From NCBI GenBank assembly GCA_002371985.1, contig DFHZ01000081.1, forward strand, positions 1 to 5,487: a DNA stretch of 5,487 bases, given 5' to 3'. This DNA comes from Ruminococcaceae bacterium UBA3710. GTDB lineage: Bacteria > Bacillota > Clostridia > Oscillospirales > Acutalibacteraceae. The position numbers were made by a program, and so were the translations under genes. The notes beneath the pieces are model-generated. The model saw only the letters and a program-made list of their open reading frames with translations, searched no databases and was not told the origin of the DNA. Positions within the stretch are counted from its first letter, which is position 1. Each line of letters starts with the position of its first letter. This document shows, one piece after another, positions 1 through 4,729 of this stretch.

Positions 1-20
1 ATACCAATAATTTTTCCCAT
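1..20 (-). CDS. dnaK: DnaK (Hsp70 chaperone), first codons only, runs off the window edge
   Basis: Only the start is present. The minus strand reads ATG GGA AAA ATT ATT GGT, giving M-G-K-I-I-G, which is the usual N-terminus of bacterial DnaK (MGKIIGIDLGTTNS in many Firmicutes). A ribosome binding site AAGGAG (31-36) stands 10 bases upstream of the ATG. The gene lies 33 bases downstream of grpE on the same strand, with no terminator or promoter visible in the gap, so the two are probably co-transcribed. DnaK is the ATP-dependent chaperone whose nucleotide exchange factor is GrpE, which fits the pairing. The call rests on six residues plus context. Confidence 0.85.
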
Positions 21-53
21 AATAATCTATCTCCTTAAATATTTCCTATTTAT

Positions 54-596
54 TTAATTCGCAACTTTAACCATTGCGGGTCTTATAATAGTATCACCGA
101 GTTTAAAACCTTTTTGCAAAACTTCGGCAATCTCGTTTTCTCCAAAATTTTCATCCTCGATATGCATTACCGCTTCGTGGAAATTCGGGTCGAACTTATC
201 GCCTGCTTTTCCTAATTCTTCAATCTCCAAAACCTCGACCAAAGAATTAAACTGCTTGATTATCATCTCGATACCTTTTATATAATCGGGACTTGCTTTA
301 TCAGAACCGTTTGCCCTTTCTATGTTATCTATAATCGGCAAGAGTTTTTTTATAACCGAGGCCTTTGCGTATTCGGCAACGCCCGATTTCTCCCTTTCGG
401 TTCTTTTCTTGTAGTTATCAAATTCGGCTGCTGTTCTCGTAAGTAAATCGGTTTTAGCCTTTAATTCTTCTTTCACCTTTTCGAGTTCGCTGTCTTTTTT
501 TGAAGGCTTTTTCTTTTTCTTGTCGCTTTCGGCGGACTGCTCTTTTTCTTTGACTTCTTCTTCATTCAAAGAAGTATCTTTGGTTTCTTCGTTCAC
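54..596 (-). CDS. grpE: GrpE, nucleotide exchange factor for DnaK
   Basis: GrpE is a cytoplasmic homodimeric co-chaperone that releases ADP from DnaK. The 180-residue product has a charged, lysine/glutamate-rich disordered tail (about 1-35), a long coiled coil (about 38-100, including the typical FDNYKKRTERE at 59-69), and a C-terminal beta domain that contacts DnaK. The family signature is clear at the C-end: GDKFDPNFHEAVM (132-144) and QKGFKLGDTIIRPAMVKV (161-178). I chose the GTG at 596 as start because AGGAGG (606-611) lies 9 bases upstream. An in-frame TTG at 605 directly abuts the AGGAGG and is too close to be used. The length is normal. The gene has its own sigma-A promoter and leads into dnaK. 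In many Firmicutes hrcA precedes grpE, but here it does not. Confidence 0.96.
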   Translation of the reverse strand: MNEETKDTSLNEEEVKEKEQSAESDKKKKKPSKKDSELEKVKEELKAKTDLLTRTAAEFDNYKKRTEREKSGVAEYAKASVIKKLLPIIDNIERANGSDKASPDYIKGIEMIIKQFNSLVEVLEIEELGKAGDKFDPNFHEAVMHIEDENFGENEIAEVLQKGFKLGDTIIRPAMVKVAN

Positions 597-605
597 CGGT
601 TTCAA

Positions 606-611
606 CCTCCT
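606..611 (-). promoter_or_regulatory. grpE ribosome binding site, decides a GTG start
   Basis: AGGAGG on the minus strand. Spacing to the GTG at 596 is 9 bases. The alternative TTG (603-605) follows with no gap, so the GTG is the likely start and the first three residues of the longer reading (TTG-AAA-CCG) are not translated. Confidence 0.75.
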
Positions 612-653
612 ATCGGAATGATTTATTCCTTTTTTTGCCTGTCAACAATTATC

Positions 654-681
654 ATTATATGCACTAATTTTGAAAAGTCAA
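654..681 (-). promoter_or_regulatory. Sigma-A promoter of grpE-dnaK
   Basis: On the minus strand, TTGACT (676-681), a 16-base spacer, then a perfect TATAAT (654-659). The expected start of transcription is near 647, giving a leader of about 50 bases before the GTG start. No CIRCE element (TTAGCACTC-N9-GAGTGCTAA) is seen here or in the leader. Confidence 0.75.
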
Positions 682-699
682 GCATTTTTCAAAAATTTT

Positions 700-716
700 T
701 TTGACTTTCTCTGACC
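700..716 (-). promoter_or_regulatory. Possible CtsR-type operator upstream of the grpE promoter
   Basis: The minus strand reads GGTCAGA-GAA-AGTCAAA. The CtsR consensus as I recall it is RGTCAAA-NAN-RGTCAAA, so this differs at one base in the first heptamer. It begins 18 bases upstream of the grpE -35 box. CtsR is the class III heat-shock repressor of Firmicutes, and in some of them it also controls dnaK operons. The position upstream of, rather than over, the promoter is not ideal for a repressor, and AT-rich DNA gives near matches by chance. Confidence 0.35.
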
Positions 717-865
717 TTTTACAATTTGTTCATAATTTTCTCTTCTTTTATTCGTCATTATTCAGCATTTTTTAGTGTAAGAAATACGGTAAAATAAAAA
801 GTGAATGTTGGTAATGATGTTTTATAAAAATAAAAATTTCAATAATGACTTGCAGAAAAAAGCAG

Positions 866-895
866 ATAATAAAAACGGACGGCGTAAAGCCGTCC
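866..895 (-). terminator. Rho-independent terminator of the LexA-controlled small gene
   Basis: A perfect 7-bp GC-rich stem, GGACGGC (877-883) and GCCGTCC (889-895), with a 5-base loop. On the minus strand it is followed by GTTTTTATTAT. It lies about 70 bases past the stop of the 63-residue gene and well before the grpE promoter, so it separates the two minus-strand units. The plus-strand side lacks a T tract. Confidence 0.88.
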
Positions 896-965
896 TGAAA
901 ACAGAGGGATAAATATTCAGTATGTCGATAATCTCAAATATTGACTATTTTTGTAAAAAGATGTA

Positions 966-1157
966 TTATTGATGTTGGAAGTTGTAAGCGGAGTTTGGCG
1001 AAGAGTTCTTATCAACAACTTTAAATTTTCTGCGTCTTAAATTACAGGCTATTTTTTCTTCAAAACGGATAAACAAATCCTCATGAAAAACAGCCCAAAG
1101 CGTAAAACTTACAAGCAGAACTTCAAAAACCGTACTTAATACCTGTGGAAAACTCAT
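966..1157 (-). CDS. Small single-span membrane protein, probable SOS (LexA) regulon member, function unknown
   Basis: I do not recognise this family. The 63-residue product has a hydrophobic segment near the N-terminus (about 6-24, VLSTVFEVLLVSFTLWAVF), then a charged stretch HEDLFIRFEEKI (25-36), a basic cluster RRRK (41-44) and a polar tail. The basic cluster after the span predicts the C-terminal part on the cytoplasmic side. The ATG at 1157 is chosen because GGAGGT (1163-1168) lies 5 bases upstream. A longer in-frame reading from a TTG at 1226 would place the start inside the -35 box, so it is wrong. A consensus promoter and a perfect LexA box precede the gene and a terminator follows it, so it is a monocistronic, DNA-damage-inducible unit. 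By analogy with YneA of Bacillus, a role in damage-induced division arrest is possible, but there is no LysM domain and no sequence evidence for it. Confidence 0.82.
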   Translation of the reverse strand: MSFPQVLSTVFEVLLVSFTLWAVFHEDLFIRFEEKIACNLRRRKFKVVDKNSSPNSAYNFQHQ

Positions 1158-1162
1158 AACAT

Positions 1163-1168
1163 ACCTCC
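1163..1168 (-). promoter_or_regulatory. Ribosome binding site of the small SOS gene
   Basis: GGAGGT on the minus strand, 5 bases before the ATG at 1157. It fixes the start and shows the gene is translated well once de-repressed. Confidence 0.85.
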
Positions 1169-1170
1169 GC

Positions 1171-1184
1171 CGAACAAATGTTCG
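1171..1184 (-). promoter_or_regulatory. LexA operator (SOS box)
   Basis: CGAACATTTGTTCG on the minus strand is a perfect CGAAC-N4-GTTCG dyad, the Gram-positive LexA/DinR (Cheo) box. It lies just downstream of the expected transcription start (about 1191) and 2 bases before the ribosome binding site, where bound LexA would block transcription. No second copy is seen in the window. Confidence 0.92.
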
Positions 1185-1197
1185 TTTCTGTGATTTT

Positions 1198-1226
1198 ATT
1201 ATAGTAAAAAAAGTATCTTTTGTCAA
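1198..1226 (-). promoter_or_regulatory. Consensus sigma-A promoter of the small SOS gene
   Basis: Perfect TTGACA (1221-1226), a 17-base spacer and perfect TATAAT (1198-1203) on the minus strand. Such a strong promoter needs tight repression, which the LexA box immediately downstream can give. Confidence 0.93.
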
Positions 1227-1284
1227 GACTTTTTTTCTGATTTTTATTATATAACCTTTGATGTCCTGAAAAAAGGACAGAGGA

Positions 1285-1290
1285 AAGGAG
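1285..1290 (+). promoter_or_regulatory. Ribosome binding site of the glycosyltransferase gene
   Basis: AAGGAG, 8 bases before the ATG at 1299. An in-frame TTG at 1293 is only 2 bases away and is rejected as start. Confidence 0.8.
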
Positions 1291-1298
1291 AATTGATA

Positions 1299-2402
1299 AT
1301 GCGTTTTTTAATACTTTCCTGCAATACGGGTGAGGGTCATAACTCTGCCGCCAAAGCGATTAAAGAATATTTTGAAATGAACGGTTCTTATTGCGAAATC
1401 AAGGATGCGCTTTCTTTTTGGTCGAAGCAAAAATCGAAGATTATAAGCAAGGGACACATATTTATATATAGAAACCTGCCGAAACTTTTCGGGGTTTCAT
1501 ACCGTTTTGAGGAAAACCATCCTCCGAAAGACGGCGACGAGTCGCTTATCTATGAATTAGTTACCAACGGTTGCAATAAACTTTATTCCTATCTCCAAAG
1601 TGAAGATTATGACGGAATTATCTGCGTTCATGTCTTTTCGGCAATGATGGTTACGAAACTTAAAAGAGAGGGCAAGGTCAATATACCGTTTTATTTTATC
1701 GCTACCGATTATACATGCAGTCCCGGTGTAGGCGAGTCGGATTGCGATTTGTACTTTATTCCGCATAACGATTTAAAAGAAGAGTTTATCGAAAACGGAA
1801 TACCGGCAGAAAAAATCGTTGCGAGCGGAATACCGATTAAGCAAAATTTTTATACACGGCTTGAAAAAAAGGAAGCAAAGCGGTTTCTTAATATCGATGA
1901 GGGCGAGCGTGTAGTTTTACTTGCTTGTGGAAGTATGGGTTGCGGACCTATTAAGGAACTGACCGATAAACTGCCGAAAGTTTTGCCGAGCGGTGTAAGG
2001 CTTGTAGTCGTTTGCGGAAACAACAAAAAGTTGTATACACATATAAATAAAAAAAGTGTTTCTCCCAATATGACCGTTTTGGGATTTACAACGCAAATGT
2101 CGTTGTATATGGATGCCGCTGATATTATTATGACAAAGCCGGGTGGTTTAAGTTCAACCGAAGGTGCAACAAAACATAAACCGCTTGTCTTTATAAATGC
2201 GGTTCCGGGTTGCGAAACGAGAAATCTCGACTTTTTTGTTGACCACGGTTTTGCTCTTTCGGGGTACGATACCAAAGAACTTATCAGTATCATTACAAAC
2301 TGTATGCTTTTCCCGAGCGATTTAGACGGGATAAGCAAAAAAATCGCCGAAAGTTTTAACCAAAATCATGCCAAAATAATATATGAAAATATAGTAAAAT
2401 AA
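1299..2402 (+). CDS. MGDG-synthase/UgtP-type glycosyltransferase (probable diacylglycerol glucosyltransferase)
   Basis: A 367-residue GT28-like enzyme of the family that includes plant MGDG synthase and Bacillus UgtP, which move glucose or galactose from a UDP-sugar to diacylglycerol at the inner face of the membrane to make glycolipids and lipoteichoic acid anchors. The N-terminal acceptor domain starts with the family motif SCNTGEGHNSAAKAI (7-21) and contains IATDYTCSPG (134-143). The C-terminal nucleotide-sugar domain shows LACGSMG (208-214), VVVCGNNKKL (236-245), VLGFTTQM (260-267) and the donor-site block TKPGGLSSTEG (279-289), followed by PGCETRNLDFFVDHGFAL (303-320). There is no signal peptide or membrane span, as expected for a peripheral protein. 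The product could instead be a homologue acting on another lipid acceptor. It is divergent from the SOS gene. Its own promoter is not obvious: a TTGTCA (1220-1225) and TATTAT (1245-1250) pair has a poor 19-base spacer. A short TGTCC/GGACA hairpin (1262-1279) lies in the leader. Confidence 0.88.
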   Translation: MRFLILSCNTGEGHNSAAKAIKEYFEMNGSYCEIKDALSFWSKQKSKIISKGHIFIYRNLPKLFGVSYRFEENHPPKDGDESLIYELVTNGCNKLYSYLQSEDYDGIICVHVFSAMMVTKLKREGKVNIPFYFIATDYTCSPGVGESDCDLYFIPHNDLKEEFIENGIPAEKIVASGIPIKQNFYTRLEKKEAKRFLNIDEGERVVLLACGSMGCGPIKELTDKLPKVLPSGVRLVVVCGNNKKLYTHINKKSVSPNMTVLGFTTQMSLYMDAADIIMTKPGGLSSTEGATKHKPLVFINAVPGCETRNLDFFVDHGFALSGYDTKELISIITNCMLFPSDLDGISKKIAESFNQNHAKIIYENIVK

Positions 2403-2407
2403 AATTC

Positions 2408-2436
2408 TTGACCTTTTAGGGGTGCTGTGATATAAT
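2408..2436 (+). promoter_or_regulatory. Sigma-A promoter of the rpmG-secE-nusG-rplK-rplA operon
   Basis: TTGACC (2408-2413), a 17-base spacer and perfect TATAAT (2431-2436), with TGA directly before the -10 box (extended -10). The expected start is near 2443, giving a leader of about 197 bases before rpmG. It is a strong promoter, fitting ribosomal protein genes, and is nested inside the terminator of the preceding gene. Confidence 0.88.
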
Positions 2437-2466
2437 GTTACTACCTCTGAAAGGTTCTTTTTTTTT
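2410..2466 (+). terminator. Terminator of the glycosyltransferase gene, enclosing the next promoter
   Basis: ACCTTTTAGGGGT (2411-2423) pairs with ACCTCTGAAAGGT (2443-2455) over 13 contiguous positions, two of them G-U. A further wobble at each end extends it. The T-rich run TTCTTTTTTTTT follows (2455-2466). The hairpin begins 8 bases after the glycosyltransferase stop codon. The loop of about 17-19 bases contains the TATAAT of the downstream operon. Confidence 0.82.
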
Positions 2467-2639
2467 GGAAAAATTACCTTGTTTGTGCGACTTTCAGTAT
2501 ATAGTATGATGCTTTCTCGTGTTACTCAATATGTAGTAAACGAGGTACTTATGCGGTCGGTCGGCTGAGGGAGGCGTTTACTTTTGCCGTAAGTTTTCGG
2601 CGAAGCAAAAAAAATTTCCGTAAACCGGGAGGTGCCGTT
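2467..2639 (+). promoter_or_regulatory. Structured leader RNA of the rpmG operon with competing helices
   Basis: Three pairings can be drawn. Helix A: CTCGT-G-TTACT (2516-2526) with AGTAAACGAG (2535-2544), one bulged G and an 8-base loop. Helix B: AGTAAACG (2535-2542) with CGTTTACT (2575-2582), a perfect 8 bp. Helix C: GTTTAC (2576-2581) with GTAAAC (2620-2625), which ends 2 bases before the rpmG GGAGGT (2628-2633), with inner TTTT/AAAA and GCCG (2586-2589)/CGGC (2598-2601 region) pairs. A and C can coexist, while B excludes both. It matches no leader family I recognise. A weak second promoter (TTGTGC 2483-2488, TATGAT 2505-2510) is possible. Confidence 0.45.
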
Positions 2640-2789
2640 ATGAGAGTAAAAATTACCCTCGCTTGCTCTGAGTGCAAGCAACGCAACTACAACACAATGA
2701 AAAACAAGAAAAACGATCCGGACAGGCTTGAGATGAACAAGTATTGCAGGTTCTGCAAAAAGCACACCTTGCATAAGGAAACAAAGTAA
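2640..2789 (+). CDS. rpmG: 50S ribosomal protein L33
   Basis: A 49-residue basic protein, full length for L33. It starts [17 protein letters not shown], and has two CxxC pairs (C9, C12, C36, C39) that mark the zinc-binding form of L33. The family also shows as YNTMKNKKN (17-25) and the RLEMNKYC segment (29-36). L33 sits near the E site of the large subunit. The ATG has GGAGGT 6 bases upstream. It is first in the operon, and its stop codon is 11 bases before secE, with the secE ribosome binding site beginning right at the stop. The gene is too short for ordinary ORF length cut-offs and is easily missed. Confidence 0.97.
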   Translation: MRVKITLACSECKQRNYNTMKNKKNDPDRLEMNKYCRFCKKHTLHKETK

Positions 2790-2800
2790 GGAGAGAACTT

Positions 2801-3517
2801 ATGAAGACATTAAATAAACTTTGTCAGGTTCTTTGCATTGCTTTCGGTCTATGTGCGGTTGTATTGTTCTTTTTCAACTTTGCAACTATCACATACAGCG
2901 GATACGAAAGTGCCGATATGGCAGGTTCCGTTCTGGCATTCGGCGGAAGCACAAAACTCGGCGATGCAGCAATTAAGATGGCTAAATCGACCGACATCCT
3001 TTTTTGTCTTATAGTTACTGCTTTTGGATTCGTAATGAGTGTTCTTTCTTTCAAAAAGAAAGGTCTTAGATATGCAACTGCCGGATTTTCATTAGGTGTT
3101 GCTATCTATATGCTCGTTGTCAGGCTTTCAAATCCTTGGAAGTTCGTTGATGCTCGTGCAGAACTTAAAGAAACAGGCACGGCCTTAACAGCAACAAAGG
3201 TTGTTTATTCAAACTTTGTTACATTTATTGTTATCGCTCTTTGTCTTTTCGCTGTTTTTGCAATAGCATATTTGCTTATTGACGATAAGATTGAGGCTTT
3301 AGAGTCCAAGGGTGCTAAAAAGACTATTTTTGCACGAATCGGTCTGTTTTTGCGTGATTACAAAAGCGAAATCAAGAAGATTGTTTGGCCGACATTCAAG
3401 GATGTTGCTAAAAACACAGTTATCGTGCTTATAATGTGTCTTTTGGTCGGAGCTCTTATTTGGTTACTCGATTGGGGACTTGGTAGTCTTATCAAGGTTA
3501 TCCTTAGTGTTAAGTAA
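2801..3517 (+). CDS. secE: SecE translocase subunit with a four-span N-terminal membrane extension
   Basis: SecE clamps SecY in the SecYEG protein-export channel. The last 60 residues (about 179-238) are a complete bacterial SecE: a cytoplasmic amphipathic helix FLRDYKSEIKKIVWPTFKD (183-201) with the hallmark WP (196-197), then the single span (about 204-224) followed by D225. Gram-positive SecE is usually only about 60 residues. Here about 175 residues precede it, with four predicted spans (about 8-29, 64-83, 92-108, 138-160), an outside loop rich in G/S/A (30-62) and a short basic inside loop KKKGLR (85-90). With the N-end inside, the topology places the SecE helix correctly in the cytoplasm. 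No ATG or GTG with a ribosome binding site lies near residue 165-180, so separate translation of a short SecE is not indicated. The start has AAGGAG upstream. The gene is followed by nusG, the usual neighbour. The function of the extension is unknown. Confidence 0.93.
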   Translation: MKTLNKLCQVLCIAFGLCAVVLFFFNFATITYSGYESADMAGSVLAFGGSTKLGDAAIKMAKSTDILFCLIVTAFGFVMSVLSFKKKGLRYATAGFSLGVAIYMLVVRLSNPWKFVDARAELKETGTALTATKVVYSNFVTFIVIALCLFAVFAIAYLLIDDKIEALESKGAKKTIFARIGLFLRDYKSEIKKIVWPTFKDVAKNTVIVLIMCLLVGALIWLLDWGLGSLIKVILSVK

Positions 3518-3532
3518 TCGGAGGTAAGATAG

Positions 3533-4063
3533 ATGTCCGATAGTAATGAGGCAAGATGGTATGTAGTTCATACCTATTCAGGCTACGAAAACAAGGTTGC
3601 CAACGACTTGGCAACAATGGTTGAAAGCCGTGGTATGCAGGATTTAATTCAGGATATAAAAATCCCGACTGAAACTGTTACCGAAATCAAGGACGATAAA
3701 ACCCGTGAGATTGAAAGAAAGATTTTTCCGGGATATGTTCTTGTTAAAATGATCGTTACCAACGATAGCTGGTATGTTGTCCGCAATATAAGAGGATGCA
3801 CAGGCTTCGTAGGTCCGGGGTCAAAACCGGTTCCGCTAACCGATAGAGAGGTTGCAGCATTGGGCGTTGAAAAGCATAGCGTCGAATTAGGCTACAACAT
3901 CGGAGATAATGTTAAGATTATCAGCGGACCGCTTGAAGGATACGGCGGAAAGGTTAGTTCTGTCGATATTGCAAACAATAATGTTTGCGTTGTCCTTTCT
4001 ATGTTCGGAAGAGAAACTCCGGTTGAACTTGAACTCGACCAGATTTCCTTGGACGAAGATTAA
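3533..4063 (+). CDS. nusG: Transcription elongation/antitermination factor NusG
   Basis: A 176-residue NusG of normal length. The N-terminal NGN domain (about 7-110), which binds the RNA polymerase clamp, starts ARWYVVHTYSGYENKVA (7-23) and contains the core KIFPGYVLVKM (63-73) and GFVGPG (91-96). The C-terminal KOW domain (about 121-172) has GDNVKIISGPLEGYGGKV (124-141) and ends FGRETPVELELDQI. This domain binds S10 or Rho in other bacteria. The ATG has GGAGGT 7 bases upstream, and the gap from secE is 15 bases. secE-nusG is one of the most conserved bacterial gene pairs. The acidic tail LDED (173-176) is unremarkable. Confidence 0.98.
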   Translation: MSDSNEARWYVVHTYSGYENKVANDLATMVESRGMQDLIQDIKIPTETVTEIKDDKTREIERKIFPGYVLVKMIVTNDSWYVVRNIRGCTGFVGPGSKPVPLTDREVAALGVEKHSVELGYNIGDNVKIISGPLEGYGGKVSSVDIANNNVCVVLSMFGRETPVELELDQISLDED

Positions 4064-4160
4064 TTCAGTGTTAATACGCATGGAAATTGCTTATTAACTT
4101 CCGGCATATAAGTTCTTACGGTTAGGTTGACCGGCTGTAAGGTGAGCACTTATGTGTCAC
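4064..4160 (+). promoter_or_regulatory. Upstream part of the rplK leader: two hairpins after nusG
   Basis: Hairpin 1: GTTAATA (4070-4076) with TATTAAC (4092-4098), continued after one mismatch by GCA (4078-4080) with TGC (4088-4090), and a 7-base loop. It starts 7 bases past the nusG stop and has no T tract, so it is not a standard terminator. It may be a processing or 3'-end-protecting stem. Hairpin 2: CTTACGGT (4115-4122) with ACCG (4130-4133) and TAAG (4138-4141), with a 4-base bulge. No gene is seen here. Confidence 0.45.
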
Positions 4161-4230
4161 GGTGGGAGGAGCAGGGAAAGACCTGTTCCGCCAAGTGTTG
4201 GAAAATTTTCCAAGTAAACACGGTTACCAC
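4161..4230 (+). promoter_or_regulatory. Candidate L1-binding autoregulatory element before rplK
   Basis: A three-way junction can be drawn. P1: GTGG (4162-4165) with CCAC (4227-4230). P2: GGAGGAGCAGG (4165-4175) with CCTGTTCCGCC (4182-4192), with one mismatch, one G-U and a GAAAGA loop; its first G competes with P1. P3: GTGTT (4195-4199) with AACAC (4217-4221), enclosing the perfect palindrome TTGGAAAATTTTCCAA (4198-4213). The element ends 7 bases before the rplK GGAGGT (4238-4243). GGTGGGAGG and TACCAC also occur, as I remember it, in E. coli 23S rRNA at the base of the L1 stalk. The same set recurs before rplA. Control by L1 is known for the E. coli L11-L1 operon and is inferred here. Confidence 0.55.
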
Positions 4231-4250
4231 GAATTTTGGAGGTGCTTTAA

Positions 4251-4676
4251 ATGGCTCAGAAAATTACAGGTTACATTAAATTGCAGATTCCTGCAGGTAA
4301 AGCAACACCGGCTCCACCTGTTGGTCCTGCTCTCGGTCAGTATGGCGTAAACATTATGGAATTTACAAAGGCATTCAACGAAAAGACAAAAAATGATGCC
4401 GGTCTTATAATTCCTGTTGTTATTACGGTTTATGCAGACCGTTCATTCACATTCATTACCAAGACTCCGCCTGCTGCCGTTCTTATTAAGAAGGCTGCCG
4501 GAATCGAAACCGCTTCAGGCACACCTAATAAAACAAAGGTTGCAAAGATTACAAGCGAACAGGTAAGAAAGATTGCAGAAACAAAGATGCCCGACTTAAA
4601 TGCAGCAAGTATCGAATCAGCAATGAGTATGATTAAAGGTACTGCTCGTTCAATGGGCATAGAAGTAGTCGATTAA
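4251..4676 (+). CDS. rplK: 50S ribosomal protein L11
   Basis: A 141-residue L11 of standard length. L11 forms the base of the GTPase-associated stalk with 23S helices 43-44 and is needed for factor function and stringent sensing. The N-terminal domain (about 1-70) shows the signature [20 protein letters not shown] (14-33) followed by [13 protein letters not shown]. The proline-rich [12 protein letters not shown] hinge region (73-84) leads to the C-terminal RNA-binding domain, ending in [10 protein letters not shown] (130-139). The ATG has GGAGGT 7 bases upstream. The long structured leader upstream and the shared motif with rplA suggest joint translational control. Confidence 0.98.
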   Translation: MAQKITGYIKLQIPAGKATPAPPVGPALGQYGVNIMEFTKAFNEKTKNDAGLIIPVVITVYADRSFTFITKTPPAAVLIKKAAGIETASGTPNKTKVAKITSEQVRKIAETKMPDLNAASIESAMSMIKGTARSMGIEVVD

Positions 4677-4685
4677 TTCTCTCTT

Positions 4686-4712
4686 GTGGGAGGAAAATTC
4701 CGATTTGACCAC
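4686..4712 (+). promoter_or_regulatory. Second candidate L1-binding element, before rplA
   Basis: GTGG (4686-4689) pairs with CCAC (4709-4712). Inside lies GAGGA...TTCCG with a short GGA (4692-4694)/TCC (4699-4701) hairpin and an asymmetric GATTTGA side (4702-4708). The 9-mer GTGGGAGGA, the TTCCG and the ACCAC are identical in sequence and order to those in front of rplK. It ends 5 bases before the rplA GGGAGGT (4718-4724), so folding or L1 binding could hinder initiation. Confidence 0.5.
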
Positions 4713-4729
4713 TTATTGGGAGGTAAACT

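Larger units (their letters stand above)
612..865. other. AT-rich intergenic stretch between grpE and the SOS gene terminator
   Basis: About 370 bases separate the grpE start from the stop of the next gene (966). Besides the grpE promoter, the possible CtsR box and the terminator at 866-895, I see no convincing gene. There is an 8-base inverted repeat, AAAGTCAA (674-681) and TTGACTTT (701-708), whose left arm overlaps the grpE -35 box. The stretch from about 720 to 865 is AT-rich, with no recognisable RNA gene, repeat or promoter with a target. Confidence 0.6.

Noticed and set aside
597..605. TTG start three codons upstream of the chosen grpE GTG
   Set aside because: It directly abuts AGGAGG with no spacing.
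612..720. CIRCE (HrcA) operator near grpE
   Set aside because: The only resemblance is a short TTAGTGCA between the promoter boxes. The TTAGCACTC-N9-GAGTGCTAA dyad is absent.
814..912. A 32-codon plus-strand reading frame starting ATG ATG
   Set aside because: It has no Shine-Dalgarno sequence or good promoter, its composition is Lys/Asn-rich as expected from AT-rich DNA, and it runs straight through the terminator hairpin at 877-895.
1158..1226. N-terminal 23-codon extension of the small SOS gene from a TTG
   Set aside because: The TTG is the first half of the TTGACA -35 box, so it lies upstream of transcription. The ATG at 1157 has an ideal GGAGGT.
1220..1255. Sigma-A promoter for the glycosyltransferase gene (TTGTCA with TATTAT or TATAAC)
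   Set aside because: Spacers of 19 or 24 bases are unfavourable. The AT-rich stretch offers several equally weak options, so no single site can be named.
2403..2639. tRNA gene (for example tRNA-Trp, often near rpmG-secE)
   Set aside because: No cloverleaf, TTCRANYC T-arm motif or CCA end is found here or between rpmG and secE.
4127..4156. Internal promoter before rplK (TTGACC plus TATGTG)
   Set aside because: The -10 match is poor with an 18-base spacer, and the TTGACC lies in a hairpin of the leader. I cannot support it.
4162..4350. 62-codon plus-strand reading frame across the rplK leader and start
   Set aside because: It overlaps rplK in another frame and the structured leader, and its sequence resembles no protein. 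It is a shadow frame.
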